From Polynucleobacter sp. 31A-FELB (GTDB lineage: Bacteria > Pseudomonadota > Gammaproteobacteria > Burkholderiales > Burkholderiaceae): DNA of 50,599 nt. Below are positions 1 to 5,836 of the stretch, in pieces. The position numbers were made by a program, and so were the translations under genes. The stretch covers positions 1-50,599 of the forward strand of contig NZ_JACVOO010000017.1 of NCBI RefSeq assembly GCF_018882405.1, given 5' to 3'. The notes under the pieces were generated by a model, which saw nothing but the letters and a program-made list of their open reading frames with translations, had not been told where the DNA came from and searched no databases. Position 1 is the stretch's first letter, and the number at the start of each line of letters is the position of its first letter.

Positions 1-124
1 TTACATCGAAATGTTTTACAACCCGGTTAGACGCCATAGTTACAACAATGGGCTTTCTCCGGTAAGATTTGAACAGCAGTACCAAGCGAGGTTGGCAAGT
101 GTCTAGGATATTGGTAGCGATTCA
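1..124 (+). mobile_element. Right-hand end of an IS3-family insertion sequence (left part outside window)
   Basis: The window opens inside the 3' end of an IS3-family transposase gene. After its stop codon the sequence continues to a plausible terminal inverted repeat ending in ...GATTCA at 124, similar in layout to the right end of IS3 itself, which ends ...GATCA. The boundary at 124/125 is supported independently, because homology to the S-layer 3' UTR (5728-5802, inverted) starts abruptly at 125. The left end and target-site duplication are not visible. Assignment to the IS3 subgroup is an inference from the end sequence and the protein tail. Confidence 0.75.
2..106 (+). CDS. IS3-family transposase OrfB, C-terminal fragment (5' truncated by window edge)
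   Basis: The frame starting at base 2 reads YIEMFYNPVRRHSYNNG followed by LSPVRFEQQY and a TAG stop at 104-106. The pattern Y-I-x-x-F-Y-N-x-x-R-x-H-x-x-x-N-x-L-S-P-x-x-F/Y is the conserved tail of the rve integrase domain of IS3-family OrfB transposases. Only 34 residues are visible, so the catalytic DDE residues and OrfA lie outside the window. Nothing suggests that the visible part is broken. Confidence 0.85.
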   Translation, partial: YIEMFYNPVRRHSYNNGLSPVRFEQQYQARLASV

Positions 125-199
125 GGGAGTAGTAACAGTTTCAATCCTAGTAAGTAATAAACTTGAAACACCGCCCCATAAAGGCGGTGTTTTTTTATG
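125..199. repeat. 75-bp inverted repeat, copy A (other copy 5728-5802)
   Basis: By eye, 125-199 matches the reverse complement of 5728-5802 at 73 of 75 positions; the mismatches are at 134 and 141. Copy B is the 3' UTR and intrinsic terminator of the S-layer gene. Copy A begins exactly at the IS3 end and stops just after the T-run of the terminator. Copy A is therefore probably the 3' UTR of a second S-layer-type gene, on the plus strand to the left of the window, into whose 3' UTR the IS inserted. The two copies face each other across 5.5 kb and could support recombinational inversion. Confidence 0.9.
165..197 (+). terminator. Intrinsic terminator in repeat copy A
   Basis: AAACACCGCC (167-176) pairs with GGCGGTGTTT across a short loop, giving a strong GC-rich stem followed by a run of seven T. 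It is identical to the terminator of the S-layer gene at 5731-5763. It terminates plus-strand transcription arriving from the IS and from whatever lies left of it. Confidence 0.9.
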
Positions 200-206
200 T
201 CTAATC

Positions 207-212
207 TATAAT
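207..212 (+). promoter_or_regulatory. Candidate -10 element for the DUF6447-like gene
   Basis: A perfect TATAAT lies at 207-212, directly after the upstream terminator. It would place a start site near 219, about 26 nt before the ATG at 245. No convincing -35 is present at normal spacing because the terminator T-run occupies that position, so the call is tentative. Confidence 0.4.
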
Positions 213-244
213 TGGGCAAGTTACATATACCCAGGAACCTAAAA

Positions 245-454
245 ATGACCACAATTACTATCGATGATGTTGAATACGCTTTAGACAGTCTTTCTGAAGA
301 TGCTAAAAACCAGTTTGCAAGTCTGCAGTTCGTTGATCAAAAGTTGGCTCAGCTAAATGCTGAAGCAGCTGTATATCAAACTGCACGCATTGGTTATGCA
401 AATGCACTTAATGCTGCCTTGCCAAAAAAATCAGAGGCAAAATCAAAGCATTAA
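245..454 (+). CDS. Small DUF6447-like protein (69 aa)
   Basis: The protein begins MTTITIDDVEYALDSLSEDA, then has an AQLNAEAAVYQTARIGYANAL helix typical of the small DUF6447-type proteins, and ends in a basic tail (PKKSEAKSKH). The function of the family is unknown to me. The ATG at 245 is preferred over the upstream TTG at 212 because AGGA at 233-236 sits 8 nt before it. The central region looks like one long amphipathic helix; there is no signal peptide and no cysteine. It is convergent with the GT41 gene 30 nt downstream and follows a terminator, so it is a single-gene unit. A role beside surface-protein glycosylation is only suggested by position. Confidence 0.75.
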   Translation: MTTITIDDVEYALDSLSEDAKNQFASLQFVDQKLAQLNAEAAVYQTARIGYANALNAALPKKSEAKSKH

Positions 455-484
455 AGGTTTAGTTGTCCGCTCCAGCTAGTCAAG

Positions 485-2059
485 TTAATGGCTGGATGCA
501 AGCTTTTGATGTAGATTAAAAAGCGCATCCTCCAAATTGGAGGAGTAAGTCTTTATGTCCATGAGAGGCGATTGGATCATTTCCATTCGCAACTGTTCTC
601 GATAAAGAGTCAGCCTTTCAGGACTTTGCGCTAGCTGTTTTGCTATTGCTAAATATTCTTCCGGGCTATTGGCAATAAGTTCTGGATGGCCAATTAAGGA
701 GAGGTAGGCAAATGTTTGTCTACTAACCACTCTAGTTTGCGGCCAGGTAATAACAGGTACACCCATATAGAGCGCTTCACAACTCGTTGCCCCTCCTGAA
801 AATGGAAATGGATCTAGAGCAATGTCTACATCCTGATATTCCGCCAACATCTGCATGTGAAATGATGGACCCCTCAGTTCAATTCTCGAAGTATCAATCC
901 CCAATGTCTGGAATTGACCCAGTACGGATTGCCTAAAGACCTCATCGTTGAAGGTGCGCCACTTCAAAATCAGTTTGGAATGAGGAACTTCTTTCAGAAT
1001 TTGTGCCCATAGTGCATATACCTGTGGGTTGTACTTCAGGGTGTTATTAAAGCTAGCAAATGTGATGTACCCATTGCGTATGCATGGGGGTGCTGTCGGT
1101 GCTGGTGCAGGAAAGGCTGGGTAATAACACCACCTTGTTTTTCCTGATGAAAGTACGGGCTCTATAAAGTCTTGCTGCGTATCTTGCTTTGCATCTTGGT
1201 ATAAATGCCATTCATCTAATAAACAAGCATCCATATAAGAAAGGCCGGTAGTGGCGTAGTAGCCCAGCATACTAATCATCACTGGGGCAGGCCGATAGGC
1301 AAAAGCACTAAGCCGTGAACCACCTGTGTGACCAGAAAGATCAATTAATACATCAATGTGGTCATTTGATATCTGCGCTGCTAGCTCGCTATCCGTAAGG
1401 CTGGAGACCTCAATAAAAGTGGAATGTGCAGCAATTTCTTGTGTGACCCAATCCTTATTGCTTCCACTGCTATAGCAAAAGACTTTTACGCGTTGTCGAT
1501 TGTGTTGCCTAAGTACTTCTTTGATAAGGATGCCAACGGTATGCTGACAAAAATCGGATGACACATAGCCTATGCGCAATGGCTCTGTAGTGAGTCGATG
1601 AAATGAGGGTCTTGGCTTTTCTCCACCTGCCAATTGAATGGCGCAGTCTCCCCAGTGTTTGGCTAAAGCCAGTACAAATTCATTGTTCTCTTGATCTACA
1701 TACTCTGACAGATACAGAACGTGACTCATTACCTTGAGATCATTGGGATTGCGCTGTATAAGCTCTTGGGCAATTGCTTGAAAGCGGTCAATTGAACCAA
1801 GTTGTAACTCGCAAAGCGCAAGACTTAAGAGGACATTCTTATTATCAGGGGATGGTAAAAGGGCTTGATCAAGACAGCGCTTAGCTTGGCTCGAAAATCC
1901 AAAACCCAGTAGTAAGCTAGCAATCTGAGTGAGCACATGTTCATCTTGGATGTATGTGTTGGCTATTTTTTGGCATGACTGCAAAAACTCATCATTTTTG
2001 CCAAGCCTGGCAAACTCATGCGCTGCACTCAGCGAACCCTGGAAAGACTCAGATTGCAT
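485..2059 (-). CDS. O-GlcNAc transferase-like (SPINDLY/GT41 family) glycosyltransferase with TPR domain
   Basis: 524 aa. Residues about 8-140 are helical TPR-like repeats. Residues about 160-520 carry the GT41 catalytic region: LRIGYVSSDFCQHTVG (His173 aligns with the conserved family histidine), IDVLIDLSGHTGGSRL, ASFNNTLKYNPQVY and LDPFPFSGGATSCEALYMGV, the last part of the nucleotide-sugar binding site. GT41 enzymes put a single sugar, classically GlcNAc, on Ser/Thr of cytoplasmic proteins. A Thr-rich S-layer protein and a DUF4214 protein are encoded nearby, so modification of surface proteins before export is a reasonable inference, but neither substrate nor sugar is shown by sequence. The start is the first ATG; no good Shine-Dalgarno precedes it. 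The gene is monocistronic and convergent with the DUF6447-like gene. Confidence 0.9.
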   Translation of the reverse strand: MQSESFQGSLSAAHEFARLGKNDEFLQSCQKIANTYIQDEHVLTQIASLLLGFGFSSQAKRCLDQALLPSPDNKNVLLSLALCELQLGSIDRFQAIAQELIQRNPNDLKVMSHVLYLSEYVDQENNEFVLALAKHWGDCAIQLAGGEKPRPSFHRLTTEPLRIGYVSSDFCQHTVGILIKEVLRQHNRQRVKVFCYSSGSNKDWVTQEIAAHSTFIEVSSLTDSELAAQISNDHIDVLIDLSGHTGGSRLSAFAYRPAPVMISMLGYYATTGLSYMDACLLDEWHLYQDAKQDTQQDFIEPVLSSGKTRWCYYPAFPAPAPTAPPCIRNGYITFASFNNTLKYNPQVYALWAQILKEVPHSKLILKWRTFNDEVFRQSVLGQFQTLGIDTSRIELRGPSFHMQMLAEYQDVDIALDPFPFSGGATSCEALYMGVPVITWPQTRVVSRQTFAYLSLIGHPELIANSPEEYLAIAKQLAQSPERLTLYREQLRMEMIQSPLMDIKTYSSNLEDALFNLHQKLASSH

Positions 2060-2307
2060 CGGAAGAAAAGAGGGTCGCCATCATGAGGAAAGTGTAACCT
2101 AGGAAATCAGGTCATTCTGAGGAAGTAGGCTATTTAGGTATTGATGAATCTTTCATTAAAAATCATCAAGGATGATTAAGATTATGGTGTGCAACCATAT
2201 TGAATAATCTTCAATTAGTTAGGTAAAGTGCTAAAGGGGTTAGACTTGTACTTACAAACATTGTTGTCTAATCTAAAAAAACTGGGCACGATAAAAGGGA
2301 AAGCTAA

Positions 2308-2754
2308 ATGCAGGCTCAAGATCAGGTAAGCGTCGAGTTTTCTTCTGCGCCCCCGCCAATTACTCAGTTGAAATATTTTTATCAAGATGCCGGTTGGAAT
2401 GCTAGCGATGAATTCATTGCGCAAACTATTCCATTTAAGCCTCACCCAATTTTGGAAACTGTGTGGGTATGTTTGGCGGTTGGCGGAACTCCAGTTGGGA
2501 TGGCAAGGGTGTATCTTCCACCCCCAGTTGCCTCAAATCCACCAGCATTTATAGGGGATGTAGTAATTAGCCAATCAAGTCGGGGTAAGGGCTTGGGCAG
2601 TCTACTTTTAGGGAAAATCGAAGAATATTGCAAAAAAAGAGGGATATTGCTGCTTGCAATTGAGTCTGGCGCTCAATCCCATGCATTTTGGGCTCACCAT
2701 GGCTTTTCTTTAAAGCCCCCAATTCCACAGGTGTTATTTAAGAATATTGGCTAA
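2308..2754 (+). CDS. GNAT-family N-acetyltransferase
   Basis: 148 aa. The acetyl-CoA binding motif is visible as VVISQSSRGKGLGSLLLGKI (Q/R-x-x-G-x-G/A), preceded by the beta strand VGMARVYLPPP and followed by AFWAHHGF, the usual C-terminal GNAT signature. The substrate cannot be predicted. AAGGGAAAG just upstream of the ATG serves as ribosome binding site. It is followed after about 90 nt by the DUF4214 gene on the same strand and may be co-transcribed with it, since no terminator separates them. Confidence 0.85.
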   Translation: MQAQDQVSVEFSSAPPPITQLKYFYQDAGWNASDEFIAQTIPFKPHPILETVWVCLAVGGTPVGMARVYLPPPVASNPPAFIGDVVISQSSRGKGLGSLLLGKIEEYCKKRGILLLAIESGAQSHAFWAHHGFSLKPPIPQVLFKNIG

Positions 2755-2846
2755 TAGGCACTATCTTCGCCCTGTGAATTTAGAGATAATTGGTTATAGC
2801 TTCAAAATTCAGGGAAAGCCCTAAAACAATACAAGGATGAATGTAT

Positions 2847-3596
2847 ATGCAAATTTCTTCAACCGGCGGTATATCAACTTTTGTTCGCCCTACTGCTGCC
2901 GACTATGGATCAGTAGTGCAGCAGATTTATGTAGCCTACTTTGGCAGGCCTGCGGATACTAATGGCTTAGCTTCATTCTCAGCTGTGTTTGCAGCCTTAG
3001 GTGCCCCAACCACACTTAAGGGGCTAATGACTGCTTATGAGAATGGTTTTCCGACCATTCGAACGCTGATAGATGGTTTTGGCACATCACCTGAATCTAA
3101 TGCACTGTACCCGAGTGGCGATACGCTTGGTTTTGTGAATAGTGTTTATAGAAGTGTACTTGGTCGTACTGCAGATTTTGATGGCCTACTTTATTGGTCT
3201 CGGCAAATAGATTCGGGCCTATTAACAAGAGGAGCCCTAGCGCTTGCCGTCGCTAGCGCCGCAGAAAACAATGTATTAAGTCCCGACTCATCAATTTTTA
3301 TGAATAAAGTGGATGCGGCAATTCGCTTTACCGAGAATATCGACACAATCAATGAGTTCACAGCTTATGATGGTGCAGCTGCCTCACAATTAGCACGAGA
3401 AATGTTGGCAAGAATTACGCTAGAGCCGGCAAATGACACTGTTATTAACAATGCACTTACAGCTGTTGTGAATTTAGCATTCCCTCCAGCACCAGAGCCA
3501 GCGCCTGCTGAGGATCCCTATATGGATAGCTACTCAATGTCTTACTTTCTGAGTGAGTCTATTCCACCAGCGTCACCGGATTTGTTCATTCCATAA
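2847..3596 (+). CDS. DUF4214-domain protein without RTX repeats (S-layer-like N-terminal module)
   Basis: 249 aa from the preferred start. Two DUF4214-type motifs are visible, IYVAYFGRPADTNGLASF near the N-terminus and VYRSVLGRTADFDGLLYW about 90 residues later. They match the two motifs at the start of the S-layer protein (IAILGRNPEPAGFGYW and NVLNRTADAGGLAYW). The RTX and beta-rich body of the S-layer protein is missing; instead the protein ends in a Pro/Ser-rich tail (PAPEPAPAEDPYMDSYSMS). There is no Sec signal peptide. AAGGA at 2833-2837 is only 3 nt from the ATG at 2841 but 9 nt from the ATG at 2847, so the latter was chosen. A strong terminator follows. It may be a surface protein sharing the anchoring domain; its export route is unclear. 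Confidence 0.8.
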   Translation: MQISSTGGISTFVRPTAADYGSVVQQIYVAYFGRPADTNGLASFSAVFAALGAPTTLKGLMTAYENGFPTIRTLIDGFGTSPESNALYPSGDTLGFVNSVYRSVLGRTADFDGLLYWSRQIDSGLLTRGALALAVASAAENNVLSPDSSIFMNKVDAAIRFTENIDTINEFTAYDGAAASQLAREMLARITLEPANDTVINNALTAVVNLAFPPAPEPAPAEDPYMDSYSMSYFLSESIPPASPDLFIP

Positions 3597-3625
3597 TTAG
3601 CTGTAATATCCATTTGGATTAAATG

Positions 3626-3667
3626 CCACATTCAAGAACAAGATTTAACTTGAATGTGGTTTTTTAT
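3626..3667 (+). terminator. Intrinsic terminator after the DUF4214 gene
   Basis: CCACATTCAAG (3626-3636) pairs perfectly with CTTGAATGTGG (3649-3659), giving an 11-bp stem followed by six T. It closes the GNAT-DUF4214 transcription unit and separates it from the winged-helix gene. Confidence 0.9.
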
Positions 3668-3699
3668 TTGGTATCACATATCCCCAATACTATTTATCG

Positions 3700-4038
3700 A
3701 TGAATTCAATTGTTCAATACCTGATTTACTCGCTAAAAGAAGAGGAGATCTATCAAAGCAATCGTATTCAGCATAAAGAGAGCTATATTCTCAGGCTCAT
3801 TACCTTGGCTTATCTAACAGATAAAACAATGCGTGTATCCGACCTTTTGCAGAATAAAGATCTGGGCTCTGGGCCAACAATTCAGTCCTATATTACTCAG
3901 CTAGTACTTAAACAGTTTGTGATCAGGAAAGCCAGCGAAGACGATAAGCGAGTTCAGTTCTTAATCCCCACAGATAATGCAATTAACTTATTTAGGGAAT
4001 TGAGTGCTCGCTTAAATGGTCAGAAAATGGCTGATTAG
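3700..4038 (+). CDS. Small winged-helix (MarR-like) DNA-binding protein
   Basis: 112 aa. After an N-terminal helical stretch the protein shows a winged-helix layout: RVSDLLQNKDLGSGPTIQSY as helix-turn-helix, ITQLVLKQFVIRKASEDDKR as recognition helix and wing, and LIPTDNAINLFRELSARL as C-terminal dimerisation helix. This matches the MarR-type pattern, in which a basic D-K-R sits in the wing. There is no obvious Shine-Dalgarno before the ATG, which lies about 33 nt after the preceding terminator. It may regulate genes of this accessory module or itself; no operator could be assigned. The family call is by pattern only. Confidence 0.65.
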   Translation: MNSIVQYLIYSLKEEEIYQSNRIQHKESYILRLITLAYLTDKTMRVSDLLQNKDLGSGPTIQSYITQLVLKQFVIRKASEDDKRVQFLIPTDNAINLFRELSARLNGQKMAD

Positions 4039-4157
4039 ACCTTTCTTGGCTAGCAGGGGTCTAATGAGAGATAGGTGTAGTTCATGCATTAATCTGTACC
4101 CCAAGCCACTACAGATAGTTTAATTGAACCCATACCCTTATCTTTAAGCTTATCAAG

Positions 4158-5228
4158 ATGCTCTGGGCCAAGCTACTTAAACACTTAAATACTTCAGTCA
4201 ACGATTCTCTTATCATTCAAAATGAGTTACTGAAGGCGCAGATTCATGAATTGAGGCGACAATTGCCTAATAAGAAACGCTTAGTCTTTTCTCAATTCTG
4301 TAAGCAACAAATGGCTCGCTTAGGCAAGCAACTCTCCCCAGAAGGTCTGCGTGACAGCTGTCTTATTGTGAGGCCTAGCACAGTACTACGTTGGTATAGG
4401 GGATTGATTGCAGAAAAATTTGATGGATCAAAAAACCGAACTTATCCGGGGCGTCCCCGCATCAAACCTGAAAATGAAAATCTCATATTAGAAATTGCTT
4501 CCAAAAACCCCAATTGGGGAGCTAAACGAATTGAAGGTGCACTTGCACACGTTGGAATCGATATTAGCCATCAAACCATTCTCAATGTACTAGAAAGAAA
4601 TGGTTTCCACCCATCACCAGATAGGAGTGGTTCTAACTCATGGGCAAGATTCATAGAGGTAAATCGTAGTGCAATAGTGGCAACCGACTTCTTATCCTGG
4701 GAGGTGCTTACCTTAAGAGGGCTAACAAGCTACTTTATTCTATTTTTCATTAGGCTGGACACTCGGCAAGTAGAGATTGCTGGTATAAGCAATCACCCCA
4801 ATGAACAATGGATGACCCAAATTGCAAGAAATATCACTATGACTGACATCCCCTTTTATAGCGGAATGAAGTACTTAATTCATGATCGAGATACAAAATA
4901 CTGCACCTCGTTTTGTCGAACATTACGGTATGCAGGAATAAAGCCAATAAAACTTCCTATCCTTAGCCCCAACCCTAATGCATATGCAGAACGGTGGATA
5001 CGCTCGATCAAATCAGAATGCCTTAATCACTTTATTTTTCTCAGCAAGAGATCCCTAGAGCGTGCCGTAACGCAATATGTTGAGCATTACAACCTTGAAA
5101 GAACACATCAAGGAATTGGTAATGTTGTCCTTAATGCGTCGGCCACCCCTGAAAATATTGATTCGTCGTTAATGCACCGCCAAAGACTTGGTGGACTGCT
5201 CAGTTATTACTATCGCAGTGATAAGTAG
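4158..5228 (+). CDS. Integrase-core (DDE) transposase, single-ORF type
   Basis: 356 aa. It has an N-terminal helix-turn-helix part (TVLRWYRGLIAEKF, GRPRIKPENENLILEI, WGAKRIEGAL) followed by an rve integrase core with candidate catalytic residues in ATDFLSWEV (D), LIHDRDTKYC (D) and NAYAERWIRSIKSEC (E). The end, HYNLERTHQGIGN, is the usual RNase-H-fold tail. The frame is open throughout with all three acidic residues, so it could be active. I looked for terminal inverted repeats in 4039-4157 and 5229-5287 and found none that convinced me, so element borders are not called. It marks the accessory nature of the 0.2-5.7 kb module. Confidence 0.85.
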   Translation: MLWAKLLKHLNTSVNDSLIIQNELLKAQIHELRRQLPNKKRLVFSQFCKQQMARLGKQLSPEGLRDSCLIVRPSTVLRWYRGLIAEKFDGSKNRTYPGRPRIKPENENLILEIASKNPNWGAKRIEGALAHVGIDISHQTILNVLERNGFHPSPDRSGSNSWARFIEVNRSAIVATDFLSWEVLTLRGLTSYFILFFIRLDTRQVEIAGISNHPNEQWMTQIARNITMTDIPFYSGMKYLIHDRDTKYCTSFCRTLRYAGIKPIKLPILSPNPNAYAERWIRSIKSECLNHFIFLSKRSLERAVTQYVEHYNLERTHQGIGNVVLNASATPENIDSSLMHRQRLGGLLSYYYRSDK

Positions 5229-5287
5229 ATTCTGAAAAGTAATCCTGCATATAAAGATTTGAATATTTTGACAGTACGGGAATTAAT

Positions 5288-5560
5288 ATGCAAAAACGTA
5301 CCAAGAAACGCAACAAACTGACCAAAAATGCTGAATTAGCTGAATTGGCCTACCAATTACACCAGGGCGCCGCACGATTACGACGCACTTTAATGGAAAT
5401 CAATATCCCAGCAGCCTACCGCGAGAAGCTAGGTCGCAGGGTTTTTGACTGGGTTAACCAGGCCCAACTCCTTGGTGCTGAACTGATCCCACCAAAAGAA
5501 GAGGCGTTTTTAACCTTAGAAACCACTGAGGCTGAGTGTGAAAGGCTGGGATTGTTCTGA
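5288..5560 (+). CDS. Small hypothetical protein (90 aa), highly basic N-terminus
   Basis: Not recognised. The protein starts with a Lys/Arg-rich stretch (QKRTKKRNKLTKN), continues with two predicted helices (AELAELAYQLHQGAARLRRT and REKLGRRVFDWVNQAQLLGA) and ends in an acidic segment. There is no signal peptide, membrane segment or cysteine pair. CGGGA lies about 7 nt before the ATG. It starts 60 nt after the transposase stop and may have travelled with it. The composition is protein-like, but whether it is translated is uncertain. Confidence 0.5.
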   Translation: MQKRTKKRNKLTKNAELAELAYQLHQGAARLRRTLMEINIPAAYREKLGRRVFDWVNQAQLLGAELIPPKEEAFLTLETTEAECERLGLF

Positions 5561-5701
5561 TTTTGAGAAAAATTTCTACGGCATTTCTACATCGACCAGA
5601 CTTCTATAGCCTGTTCTTTGCAAAAAAATTGCCGAACTTGATCTTTCCAAGAGACTCATTAGCACCCACCCCCGGTACTTCGAAAAGGGGTGCTAGTGAT
5701 G

Positions 5702-5727
5702 CAAAAAAGGCACCCCAATGGAGTGCC
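5702..5727 (-). terminator. Second, backup terminator downstream of the S-layer gene
   Basis: Read on the minus strand, GGCAC at 5727-5723 pairs with GTGCC at 5713-5709, with additional CC/GG pairs inside, and is followed by six T. It lies directly behind the main terminator (5731-5763), so the S-layer transcript ends in tandem terminators, as expected for a very highly transcribed gene. Confidence 0.75.
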
Positions 5728-5802
5728 CATAAAAAAACACCGCCTTTATGGGGCGGTGTTTCAAGTTTATTACTTACTAGGATTAAAACTGTTGCTACTC
5801 CC
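5728..5802. repeat. 75-bp inverted repeat, copy B (other copy 125-199)
   Basis: This is the S-layer gene's 3' UTR and terminator; it matches copy A at 73 of 75 bases in inverted orientation. Its upstream edge falls within the 3' arm of a perfect hairpin (5800-5821), the point at which copy A is replaced by the IS3 end. Confidence 0.9.
5731..5763 (-). terminator. Main intrinsic terminator of the S-layer gene
   Basis: On the minus strand AAACACCGCC, loop, GGCGGTG is followed by seven T (5737-5731). The stem is GC-rich and uninterrupted. The sequence is the same as the terminator at 165-197. Confidence 0.9.
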
Positions 5803-5821
5803 CACCGGTGAATTGGTGGGG
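5800..5821 (-). repeat. Perfect 7-bp hairpin between S-layer stop codon and terminator
   Basis: CCCCACC (5800-5806) and GGTGGGG (5815-5821) are perfectly complementary with an 8-nt loop. There is no T-run after it on the minus strand, so it is unlikely to terminate by itself. A 3' mRNA-stabilising hairpin is a reasonable guess. In copy A the equivalent hairpin has been cut by the IS3 insertion. Confidence 0.7.
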
Positions 5822-5836
5822 TGATTCTTAAGGCTA

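Noticed and set aside
4039..5287. Complete insertion sequence around the DDE transposase
   Set aside because: No terminal inverted repeats or target duplication could be recognised in the flanks, so only the gene was annotated.
5288..5560. Considered as exonuclease VII small subunit (xseB)
   Set aside because: Size is similar, but the XseB pattern is absent and the protein has a strongly basic N-terminus unlike it.
5563..5811. 82-codon frame between the small hypothetical gene and the S-layer gene
   Set aside because: It runs through two terminators and the repeat copy B, so its sequence is explained by those structures.
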